Positions 1 to 6,272 of a stretch of DNA of 27,697 bases are shown piece by piece. Location: positions 1 through 27,697 of the forward strand of contig QIKQ01000319.1 in the NCBI GenBank assembly GCA_003233075.1. The letters run 5' to 3'. Source of the stretch: Gammaproteobacteria bacterium. Lineage in GTDB: Bacteria; Pseudomonadota; Gammaproteobacteria; SZUA-21. The translations under genes and the position numbers were made by a program. Every line of letters starts with the position of its first letter. Position 1 is the stretch's first letter. The notes under the pieces were generated by a model. It worked only from the letters and a program-made list of their open reading frames with translations, was not told the DNA's origin and ran no database searches.

Positions 1-37
1 TTATTTATTTTGAAAAGAAATTATTTAGTTGACTCTT

Positions 38-131
38 GCTAAGGTGCCTGACCCCTACATAACATCAGGTTTAACAACTTTACATCGATAATTTATGAAC
101 CTGAGGTTATGTAGGGGTCAGGCACCTTAGC
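38..131. repeat. 31-bp inverted repeat with 32-bp spacer (REP/MITE-like)
   Basis: The arms at 38-68 and 101-131 are reverse complements at 30 of 31 positions, with one mismatch near the loop. The outer part of the arm contains the motif GGTGCCTGACCCC. The right arm ends on the first base of the stop codon of the minus-strand gene at 131-1273, so transcripts of that gene would end in a long hairpin. There is no T-tract typical of an intrinsic terminator and no reading frame in the spacer. It is probably a non-autonomous repeat that now sits at the 3' end of the gene. Confidence 0.85.
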
Positions 132-1273
132 TATTTAAATTTAAATTGTATTGAAGGTTTGCCAACCGTTGGATTGATATATTTGATCTCCAGGTCAACT
201 AATGTTTTAGGGTGCAGGCCTTTTTTCAAATCTATGTATTTATTAGCGAGGTATTTTTTTGGAGAAACGCGTCGAAACGCAATTGGATTATTGTCTTTAG
301 TACCAAGAATGACTATTTCGATAATTGGAAATGGTTGGACAAAGGATGCAGTATTAACAAATTGAGAACGAATTACCCGAATTTCTTGGCCTTTACTGTT
401 TGTTGTTTCGTGTTCGTCGCTATAGGTTAGTTGCCTGATCTTTAGTATGTCTTTTTTATAGGGCACGTCACAATTGAATACTTTGCAAAACTTAACAACG
501 ACGGGTCTAAAAGTCAGATTATTTGCCAGGTTAGTCCGCATAAAATAAATATATTGCAACAGGCTGGCAAACAGTAAAAGTATTATTGTGCTAATAAGCA
601 AGGCATTTTTGCTTGCACTCGGAATATGTACATCTTCGTATAAATCATCTTGAAGTATATCGGGGATAAAGCTGTATTCGTGCGCGCTTGCTGCTTGGTG
701 TCGACTGGGAGCATGACTCAAATTTGAATTAGAGGCTTTCTGTAAATTTAATTTTTCAAATTGTGCTTTGAGGCCTGACTGATCTGCGCTGTGTGTTAGC
801 TCAGCGACTCTCTGGTTTGCCTCTTCTTTTGGATTAATATTAAAAGTAGGATCTGAAATGCTAATAGGTTCGTAAGTTTCTGGTGCTTGAGGCGATAAGG
901 TTGGTGGTTCTATTTCTTGGTCATCAAGTGCATCTGGGATGTCGTATTTTACATCTCGATTTTTAATAATTAATTCATTGTAAATTGAAGAGGCCGCATT
1001 ACTCATGCCGTTGGTTTCGGTCGTATTTTGACTAGGGCTTGGCGTGGCTGCTTGCTGGGTATTTTTGCTGGCAAGTTTTTGCATTAAGGCGGACGCAGCC
1101 TGGCTACGCATAACGGGTGTTCCATATTGTGTTACTTCACCATCGTCGACGCTTGCTTCCGTTGCCAAAAAAACGGTATAACATTGGCTGCAGCGTGTTT
1201 TACCACCTGCCTGGCGTAAATCAGCATCTGAAGTGCGAAATAAAGTTTTACATTTGGGACAGCGAGTTAACAT
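131..1273 (-). CDS. Zinc-ribbon and DUF3426 single-pass membrane protein
   Basis: The protein is 380 aa. Residues 1-40 form a zinc-ribbon of the MJ0042 type, with CPKC at 5-8 and CSQC at 28-31. A long polar, low-complexity linker (about 45-220) follows. One membrane helix lies at about 223-245, and the C-terminal 130 residues match the DUF3426 type of domain, predicted periplasmic. Proteins of this architecture are commonly encoded just after prmA in gammaproteobacteria, as here. The gap to prmA is 112 bp, so co-transcription with accBC-prmA is likely. The function of the family is not established; the topology (cytoplasmic zinc ribbon, periplasmic tail) suggests a sensor or regulator, but that is inference. 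The start is the ATG at 1271-1273, directly before the zinc ribbon. The stop codon touches the inverted repeat at 38-131. Confidence 0.85.
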   Translation of the reverse strand: MLTRCPKCKTLFRTSDADLRQAGGKTRCSQCYTVFLATEASVDDGEVTQYGTPVMRSQAASALMQKLASKNTQQAATPSPSQNTTETNGMSNAASSIYNELIIKNRDVKYDIPDALDDQEIEPPTLSPQAPETYEPISISDPTFNINPKEEANQRVAELTHSADQSGLKAQFEKLNLQKASNSNLSHAPSRHQAASAHEYSFIPDILQDDLYEDVHIPSASKNALLISTIILLLFASLLQYIYFMRTNLANNLTFRPVVVKFCKVFNCDVPYKKDILKIRQLTYSDEHETTNSKGQEIRVIRSQFVNTASFVQPFPIIEIVILGTKDNNPIAFRRVSPKKYLANKYIDLKKGLHPKTLVDLEIKYINPTVGKPSIQFKFK

Positions 1274-1385
1274 GGGATTTTAGCCCTGAGCTCCTTAGTT
1301 TGGTGAAAAACCTATCATTTTATTCTTATTAAAAGCAAGGGATTTGACCCTTTATATTTTAACCAAGTATTTATCATAGCAATTT

Positions 1386-2267
1386 TCATACTAGCCGTCT
1401 GCAACTTAGCAGCGCCCATTCGCCATTTATTTTTAATTCGAAGTCCTCAAAGTGGTTTTGATAGGCGGATTTGACGCCATCCACTTGGCTGGCAAGCAAA
1501 CCTGATAAGACGAGCTGGCCATTTGCTATTGTAATTTGGGCAAAATATTCTGCTAGTTGGATGAGTGGCCCAGACAATATATTTGCGATCAAAAGGTCCG
1601 TTGGTTTAGGCTGCCAATCACTCGCAAGGCAGGCAGATATGATTGAATTAACCTGATTTTTTTCGGCATTATTGTTACATGCAGTAATAGCTTGTGGGTC
1701 AATGTCGATCGCATGCACTTTTTCGGCGCCTAGTTTGGCTGCCGCAATGGCTAAAATTCCTGATCCGCAGCCGTAGTCAGTCACGATTAGGTTTTCCGCC
1801 TTATGTTGATCCAACCACTGTAGGCACAAGGCCGTCGTTTCGTGTGAACCTGTACCAAAGGCTAAACCTGGGTCGAGATAAATGTTAACGGCATTTGTAT
1901 CAGGTGTTAGGTAGGTCTCAGGAATAATCCAAAGCTTAGTGCCGAATATCATGGGTTTAAAGTATTTTAACCAGGCACGTTGCCAATCCTGATCGTCTAG
2001 TTGATTGCTGAACAACTCGTAGGGAGCATCAAGCTTAAGTTCTGTTTTTATATTCTGAATAAATTCTGTTTCGGAATCAGGTAAGGGGAATAGTCCTGTT
2101 AGCTGGGTGTAGGTCCATAATGGGGTTTCGTTAATGCCAGGTTCGTAAATAGCTTGGTCACCAGGATCTGAATAGGTAATTGCGCTGGCATCAAAACCTG
2201 AAAAAACTGTCTCTACCTTTTTTGCTTCTGATTTGGGGACGGTGATGCTTATTTGTAGCCAGGGCAT
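1386..2267 (-). CDS. prmA: Ribosomal protein L11 methyltransferase
   Basis: The protein is 293 aa, the family's usual length. It begins MPWLQI, as PrmA does in other gammaproteobacteria, which fixes the start. The substrate-recognition domain fills the first third. The conserved segment LDPGLAFGTGSHETT is followed by the SAM-binding loop DYGCGSGILAIAAAKLG and the acidic residue in HAIDIDPQA; IANILSGP is the catalytic-site motif. PrmA trimethylates lysines and the N-terminus of ribosomal protein L11 in the cytoplasm. It normally follows accC closely, but here 413 bp of repeats separate the two genes. I see no Shine-Dalgarno sequence in the 20 bases before the ATG, and a REP-like hairpin begins 15 bp upstream of it. 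Confidence 0.96.
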   Translation of the reverse strand: MPWLQISITVPKSEAKKVETVFSGFDASAITYSDPGDQAIYEPGINETPLWTYTQLTGLFPLPDSETEFIQNIKTELKLDAPYELFSNQLDDQDWQRAWLKYFKPMIFGTKLWIIPETYLTPDTNAVNIYLDPGLAFGTGSHETTALCLQWLDQHKAENLIVTDYGCGSGILAIAAAKLGAEKVHAIDIDPQAITACNNNAEKNQVNSIISACLASDWQPKPTDLLIANILSGPLIQLAEYFAQITIANGQLVLSGLLASQVDGVKSAYQNHFEDFELKINGEWALLSCRRLV

Positions 2268-2282
2268 AATAAATTATTTTTT

Positions 2283-2306
2283 GTAGCCCGGCTCTTCAGA
2301 GCCGGG
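2283..2306. repeat. REP-like hairpin beginning GTAGCCCGGC
   Basis: CCCGGCTC and GAGCCGGG (2287-2294 and 2299-2306) form a perfect 8-bp stem around TTCA. The element opens with GTAGCCCGGC, the same ten bases that begin the hairpin at 6206-6230, so the two look like members of one repeat class. It lies 15 bp upstream of the prmA start codon, in a position where it could replace or mask a ribosome-binding site. Confidence 0.75.
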
Positions 2307-2335
2307 ACGAAGTCCAATATATAAATTCAACAGGC

Positions 2336-2354
2336 CGTTCGCGATTCGCGAACG
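2336..2354. repeat. Perfect 9-bp dyad
   Basis: CGTTCGCGA and TCGCGAACG are separated by one base, and GGCC flanks the dyad on both sides with a small offset. It sits in the repeat-filled gap between accC and prmA. It could be a repeat remnant or an operator; nothing in the sequence decides between these. Confidence 0.55.
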
Positions 2355-2404
2355 AGGCCATGTTTTACACGTTTATCTATTGCTTAGATTACGCTTCATT
2401 TATT

Positions 2405-2484
2405 TGGCTCTCTTATTGGCGGTGCGTCAAGCGATGCCAAGGCTTGACTCTCTTATTGGCGGTGCGTCAAGCGATGCCAAGGCT
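2405..2484. repeat. Tandem duplication, two 40-bp units
   Basis: Units 2405-2444 and 2445-2484 are adjacent and differ at one position (base 3, G or A). Each contains TTGGC and GCCAA as the ends of a small imperfect hairpin. The two units directly precede the inverted repeat that begins at 2483. Near-identity suggests a recent slippage or unequal-recombination event. Confidence 0.9.
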
Positions 2485-2674
2485 AGCATTCTATTCATGT
2501 ACTGGAGGTATAGTTGTATTTTGATGGAATAGAATGCTAGTCATGGCACCGTCCCTGCGGGCCAGAAAGATGCGAGCCCTTTGCTAGTCATGGCACCGTC
2601 CCTTCGGGGGTTCAGATTTTTATTCTGTTTGGTTTTTATTCAACCGAATAGAATGCTAGTCATGGCACCGTCCC
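2483..2674. repeat. Three-copy direct repeat cluster with an inverted partner
   Basis: GCTAGTCATGGCACCGTCCC occurs at 2536-2555, 2583-2602 and 2655-2674. The first and third copies extend leftward with GAATAGAAT (from 2527 and 2646). Each copy is followed by a short GGG-bearing sequence that pairs with its terminal CCC, but the bases between differ (TGC, TTC, GAA). The start of the repeat is also present inverted at 2483-2496, giving a 14-bp perfect stem with 2527-2540. The third copy ends 6 bp from the accC stop codon. I found no coding sequence in 2268-2680. Confidence 0.88.
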
Positions 2675-2680
2675 GAAGGG

Positions 2681-4021
2681 TTACAGACCCAATTTCTTTT
2701 CGAGATAATGAATGTTGGTGCCACCTGCTTTAAACGCACTGTCTTCAATTAAACTTTGGTGCAAAGCGATATTAGTATTAATGCCTTCAATGACCATTTC
2801 AGCAAGCGCGAGTTTCATGCGTGCGAGAGCGCTGTCGCGCGTATCACCATGTGCGATTAATTTGCCAATCATTGAATCGTAATTGGGTGGCACTCTATAT
2901 TCGTTATAAATATGCGTATCACACCGTATACCAGGTCCACCCGGAGCATGAAATTGCGTGATCAATCCAGGTGAAGGGATAAATGTTGTTGCGTGTTCAG
3001 CGTTAATTCGACATTCTATAGCGTGACCGTTTATTTTTATGTCTTCTTGTTTTATAGACAGTGTTTCGCCGGCTGCAATGCGCAATTGCTCTTTAATAAT
3101 ATCAATACCAGTGATCATTTCAGTCACGGGGTGTTCGACCTGGACTCGGGTGTTCATTTCAATAAAATAAAACTCGCCGTCTTGATATAAAAATTCGAAT
3201 GTCCCGGCGCCACGATAACCAATATCACGGCAGGCTTGTGCGCAGACCTCGCCCATACGCGCACGTTGCTCTGGCGTTATGCCGGGGGCAGGCGCTTCTT
3301 CTATGACTTTTTGGTTGCGCCTTTGCATTGAACAATCTCTTTCACCTAAGTGAATGGCATTGCCATGCGAATCGGCCAAGACTTGAAATTCAACGTGACG
3401 TGGTGTTTCTAAATATTTTTCCATGTACACAACGGAATTGCCAAAGGCGGCGCCGGCTTCGGCTTGCGTTAATTCGATGGCGTTTTGTAAGTTCGCTTCA
3501 TTGTGCACGACTCGCATACCACGACCGCCGCCGCCGCCGGATGCTTTAATAATGACTGGGTAGCCAATTTTTTTACCAAATTCTAAATTACGCTCTGAAT
3601 TATCATCCAGTGGGCCATCAGATCCAGGCACGCAAGGTACGCCGGTTTTTTTCATTGCTCTAATCGCTTCGACCTTGTCACCCATGATGCGAATTGTCTC
3701 AGCTTTAGGGCCGATAAATATGAATCCGCTTTGTTCGACTCGTTCAGCAAAGTCAGCATTTTCAGATAAAAAACCATAACCTGGGTGTATGGCAACGGCA
3801 TCAGTCACTTCAGCTGCACTAATTAAAGCAGGAACATTAAGATAACTATCTATTGAGGGTGCAGGCCCGATGCAAACTGATTCGTCAGCAAGTAGGACAT
3901 GTTTTAAATCTCGGTCGACTGTTGAATGCACAGCCACGGTTTTAATACCCATTTCGTGGCAAGCTCGTAAAATTCGAAGTGCTATTTCACCACGATTGGC
4001 AATAACGATTTTTTCTAACAT
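2681..4021 (-). CDS. accC: Acetyl-CoA carboxylase, biotin carboxylase subunit
   Basis: The protein is 446 aa, full length for AccC. It shows the N-terminal domain starting MLEKIVIANRGEIALRILRA, the glycine-rich ATP-grasp loop KASGGGGGRGMR, the segment HVEFQVLAD, the catalytic stretch FIEMNTRVQVEHPVTEMITG and the C-terminal biotin carboxylase domain with ECRINAE. It carboxylates the biotin carried on AccB, using ATP and bicarbonate, in the first step of fatty-acid synthesis in the cytoplasm. It begins 26 bp after accB ends, the usual two-gene operon. Its stop codon directly borders the repeat cluster that separates it from prmA. Confidence 0.98.
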   Translation of the reverse strand: MLEKIVIANRGEIALRILRACHEMGIKTVAVHSTVDRDLKHVLLADESVCIGPAPSIDSYLNVPALISAAEVTDAVAIHPGYGFLSENADFAERVEQSGFIFIGPKAETIRIMGDKVEAIRAMKKTGVPCVPGSDGPLDDNSERNLEFGKKIGYPVIIKASGGGGGRGMRVVHNEANLQNAIELTQAEAGAAFGNSVVYMEKYLETPRHVEFQVLADSHGNAIHLGERDCSMQRRNQKVIEEAPAPGITPEQRARMGEVCAQACRDIGYRGAGTFEFLYQDGEFYFIEMNTRVQVEHPVTEMITGIDIIKEQLRIAAGETLSIKQEDIKINGHAIECRINAEHATTFIPSPGLITQFHAPGGPGIRCDTHIYNEYRVPPNYDSMIGKLIAHGDTRDSALARMKLALAEMVIEGINTNIALHQSLIEDSAFKAGGTNIHYLEKKLGL

Positions 4022-4047
4022 AATATTTTAAACTGATTCACTAATTA

Positions 4048-4506
4048 TTATTGAATAACAACAAGAGGTTGGCCGTATTCGACTGGCTCGCCATTGTCAA
4101 TTAAAATGGCTGCGACCACACCAGATTTGTCAGACTCTATCTGATTAAACATTTTCATTGCTTCGATTATACAAAGCGTATCTCCAACGGAAACGGTTTG
4201 ACCTATTTCGATGAAGGCTGAGCTAGTCGGTGAGGCCGCACGATAAAAGGTGCCTACCATGGGAGCAGTGACATTGTGGCCTTTAGGTCCAGAGCTTGTT
4301 GCAGGTTCTGAATCGGAGCTTGGCGAGCTTGTCGTCGTGCTTTCTTGCATCACCATCGGTGCTTGCATTTGCATCATAGGCGCTACTGTCGCTGCTGGTC
4401 CATGGCGACTGATACGAACTGATTCTTCACCTTCTTTAATTTCCAGCTCTGATATGCCCGATTCTTCTAGAAGCTCAATTAATTTTTTTACTTTACGGAT
4501 ATCCAT
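4048..4506 (-). CDS. accB: Acetyl-CoA carboxylase, biotin carboxyl carrier protein
   Basis: The protein is 152 aa. The N-terminal helical region (1-35) is followed by a flexible linker rich in Met, Ser, Thr and Pro (about 36-77). The C-terminal biotinyl domain contains EAMKM, with the biotinylated lysine at K118. The domain also has the thumb-type segment APMVGTFYRAASPTS found in bacterial BCCPs. AccB carries carboxyl-biotin between AccC and the carboxyltransferase. AGGG lies about 8 bases before the ATG and is a plausible ribosome-binding site. The region upstream, between aroQ and accB, is occupied by a 142-bp palindromic element, so transcripts from aroQ would pass through a large hairpin before reaching accB. 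Confidence 0.97.
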   Translation of the reverse strand: MDIRKVKKLIELLEESGISELEIKEGEESVRISRHGPAATVAPMMQMQAPMVMQESTTTSSPSSDSEPATSSGPKGHNVTAPMVGTFYRAASPTSSAFIEIGQTVSVGDTLCIIEAMKMFNQIESDKSGVVAAILIDNGEPVEYGQPLVVIQ

Positions 4507-4539
4507 TACTCAACCCTGTTATTTTTTAATATTAATTAT

Positions 4540-4681
4540 GGGCACCTCTAAAAATCGTCTATTTGCACGCTGGCGGCGTTGTCGAACTTTTTAAAATGCG
4601 GGGTCGCGCAGCGATAAACTGCGCTTTTAAAAAGTTTTCCGCCTTGCCAGCGCACAAATATCCTAATTTTTAGAGGTGCCC
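4540..4681. mobile_element. MITE-like palindromic element, 142 bp
   Basis: The ends are perfect 16-bp inverted repeats: GGGCACCTCTAAAAAT at 4540-4555 and its complement at 4666-4681. Complementarity continues inward imperfectly through the whole element (for example GCTGGC, ACTTTTTAAAA and their partners), so the RNA would fold into one long hairpin. TTAT lies directly outside each end (4536-4539 and 4682-4685), consistent with a 4-bp target duplication. No transposase is encoded. The right end lies inside the aroQ reading frame and supplies its last residues and stop. The parent insertion sequence is not in this window and I do not assign a family. Confidence 0.85.
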
Positions 4682-5124
4682 TTATCGCGTTTTAATGTTT
4701 CTATTGCTGCAGTCATTGCAAGTTCATAACTTAAAACACCAAAACCACTAATGACGCCGCGCGATATATCTGAAAAATACGATTGACGTCTAAATTCTTC
4801 GCGCGCATGTACATTTGACAAATGTACTTCTATAAAGGGTATTTCCACAGCAACCAAGGCGTCACGCAAGGCGATACTAGTATGAGTAAAAGCGGCTGGA
4901 TTAAAAATGATGTGCGCTATTTTTTCTTTTTTAGCTTGATGAATACGTTCGATTAATTCGTGTTCAGCATTACTTTGAAATGACTGTAATTCGTGTTTAG
5001 CAGTGCTGGCTAATTGCGCTAGTTTTTTTTGTATATCTTCTAATGAAGTATGACCATAAACATCTGGTTCGCGAGAACCAAGTAAATTTAGATTCGGACC
5101 GTTTAGAAGCAGTATAGCAGCCAT
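4663..5124 (-). CDS. aroQ: Type II 3-dehydroquinate dehydratase, C-terminus altered by element insertion
   Basis: The protein is 153 aa; family members are usually about 145-150. AroQ removes water from 3-dehydroquinate in the shikimate pathway. LLLNGPNLNLLGSREP opens the protein, the catalytic tyrosine is Y23, NPAAFTHTS spans 75-83 with N75 and H81, and EVHLSNVHAREEFRRQSY (99-116) carries H101 and the substrate-binding arginines. The fold appears complete to about residue 145. The final residues GTSKN and the TAG stop are encoded by the terminal repeat of the element at 4540-4681, so the native C-terminus has been replaced. The family often has Gly where this protein has A77; the effect is probably small. 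I see no strong ribosome-binding site. The gene precedes accBC, as in Pseudomonas. Confidence 0.96.
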   Translation of the reverse strand: MAAILLLNGPNLNLLGSREPDVYGHTSLEDIQKKLAQLASTAKHELQSFQSNAEHELIERIHQAKKEKIAHIIFNPAAFTHTSIALRDALVAVEIPFIEVHLSNVHAREEFRRQSYFSDISRGVISGFGVLSYELAMTAAIETLKRDKGTSKN

Positions 5125-5255
5125 ATATTTTGCATTATTCGATAATTAGCTATTAAAAGTAATAAAAATACCATTAAATTCGGCGAAAACTCATTTTATT
5201 GTCGCCAGACGTGCGATTCTGCCTTAATCATATGCGCATGTCTATAAATATTAAT

Positions 5256-5315
5256 ATTACAGAAGTTCGAAGCAAATAGCTGCAACTTGACCTGGAAATT
5301 GTGATCTTTCCCACA
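5256..5315 (-). promoter_or_regulatory. Possible aroQ promoter with CRP-like site
   Basis: On the minus strand, TTGCAG (5280-5285) and TGTAAT (5256-5261) are 18 bases apart and resemble a sigma-70 promoter. Upstream of it, 5300-5315 reads TGTGG-N6-TCACA on the minus strand, one mismatch from the CRP consensus TGTGA-N6-TCACA. Its centre would lie about 60 bases before the inferred transcription start, near the usual class I spacing. The leader would be about 125 bases. This is pattern matching only. Confidence 0.3.
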
Positions 5316-5364
5316 AATAAACTAGAGATTAACGAAAATGGCGTTAAAGTACGAGGTATCGTAA

Positions 5365-5529
5365 TAGCCTGTGGAGGTTTGTGTAACAAACCGAGTACAG
5401 GAAAGAAAATTTAAAAACGGTAACTATATTTGACAATTCCTGTACTTTTGATCATGGACGGTCTTATGTCGTGAAGGCCATGGAAGGCCGAGAGCGACCG
5501 GCGTTTTTCTAACGGCCTCCTACAGGCTA
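5365..5529. repeat. 165-bp element bounded by nested inverted repeats
   Basis: TAGCCTGTGGAGG at 5365-5377 and CCTCCTACAGGCTA at 5516-5529 are inverted copies with one inserted base. Inside lie a second inverted pair (AGTACAGGAA at 5394-5403 and its complement at 5437-5446) and a 7-bp hairpin at 5376-5392. The right end contains the stop codon of the thioredoxin-like gene (5527-5529). No obvious target duplication is visible. The rest of 5125-5364 holds only the possible promoter noted above. Confidence 0.65.
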
Positions 5530-6168
5530 CTTTAAAAGTGCCTTAATCGCGTCCTCAGTTTGTTGTTTAGTGATCTCGCCACGTTTAACACCGACGATTT
5601 GTTTTTGTCGATTAATAAAAATGGTGTAAGGCAACTGGCCGCGACTATTTCCATATTGTTGATTTATATCGAGTGCGCCCAGTTCTCCAATCAGAATAGG
5701 ATAAGTCACGCCGATGCTATCGACAAAATCTTGCACAAGATTTTTTTGATCTATCGCCACACCGATAAATTGAACGCCTTGTTTAGCGTACTTTGCCTGT
5801 AATTCAACAAACGCTGGCATTTCCTTTTTGCAAGGTGGGCACCAGGTAGCCCAAAAATTTAAAATAATAATTTTACCATTCCAGTCACTGATGCTTCGCA
5901 GTTCTCCTTCTAAATCAGGAAGGCTGAAGTCGGGGCGTATGGGTTTTTTGTTAGCTTTTATGTCGCTAACGGTTATGTTCATAACTTTTTCTGCTGTTGC
6001 GGTTTGAATTGTTTTGTTGCTTGCAGGTTTTGATGGTTTTTTAGTTGGCGTGGCAGTCGACTTAATTTGCTTGGAATGGTCTTGAGCTAAATAATTGTAG
6101 GCAGCAAATCCACCGGCGCCAGCAAGTGCGGAAATAAAAATCAAGGTAAGAGAGGAGTTTAGTTTCAT
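5527..6168 (-). CDS. Membrane-anchored thioredoxin-like protein (TlpA/ResA type)
   Basis: The protein is 213 aa. A hydrophobic N-terminal segment (about 6-26) would act as an uncleaved anchor or signal. A Lys/Thr/Pro-rich linker (about 32-75) leads to a thioredoxin domain of the AhpC-TSA/Redoxin type. The active site is C110-PP-C113 within FWATWCPPCKKEMP, and the cis-proline is P180 in GQLPYTIF. Such proteins reduce periplasmic disulfides, for example on apocytochrome c, and receive electrons from DsbD or CcdA. The gene lies downstream of dsbD on the same strand with a 101-bp gap, which supports DsbD as its electron donor, though this is inferred. Which substrate it serves cannot be read from the sequence. 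Its stop codon lies inside the inverted repeat at 5365-5529. Confidence 0.9.
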   Translation of the reverse strand: MKLNSSLTLIFISALAGAGGFAAYNYLAQDHSKQIKSTATPTKKPSKPASNKTIQTATAEKVMNITVSDIKANKKPIRPDFSLPDLEGELRSISDWNGKIIILNFWATWCPPCKKEMPAFVELQAKYAKQGVQFIGVAIDQKNLVQDFVDSIGVTYPILIGELGALDINQQYGNSRGQLPYTIFINRQKQIVGVKRGEITKQQTEDAIKALLK

Positions 6169-6205
6169 ATTATTATTTACGATTTGTGTGAAATCTTAAT
6201 GCTAA

Positions 6206-6230
6206 GTAGCCCGGCATTTTTAATGCCGGG
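6206..6230. repeat. REP-like hairpin beginning GTAGCCCGGC
   Basis: CCCGGCATT (6210-6218) and AATGCCGGG (6222-6230) form a perfect 9-bp stem around TTT. It shares its first ten bases with the hairpin at 2283-2306. It lies between dsbD and the thioredoxin-like gene, and no T-tract follows on either strand. Confidence 0.75.
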
Positions 6231-6249
6231 GTGGACTTAATTTCAATAA

Positions 6250-6272
6250 TAACATCATTAGTAATGATGTTA
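6250..6272. repeat. 11-bp perfect dyad over the dsbD stop codon
   Basis: TAACATCATTA and TAATGATGTTA flank a single base. The last three bases are the dsbD stop codon. The AT-rich stem is a weak candidate for transcript termination or 3'-end protection, since only a short mixed A/T run follows it on the minus strand. Confidence 0.6.

Noticed and set aside
2405..2674. CRISPR array
   Set aside because: Direct repeats exist, but the 40-bp units are tandem with no spacers, and the three-copy motif has uneven spacing. No cas gene is present.
4250..4594. 114-aa plus-strand frame opposite accB
   Set aside because: It is antisense to a conserved gene and runs into the palindromic element. The sequence has no protein-like features.
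4540..4681. Rho-independent terminator between aroQ and accB
   Set aside because: The stem is far too long (over 60 bp per arm, imperfect) and no U-tract follows; terminal repeats plus flanking TTAT fit a mobile element better.
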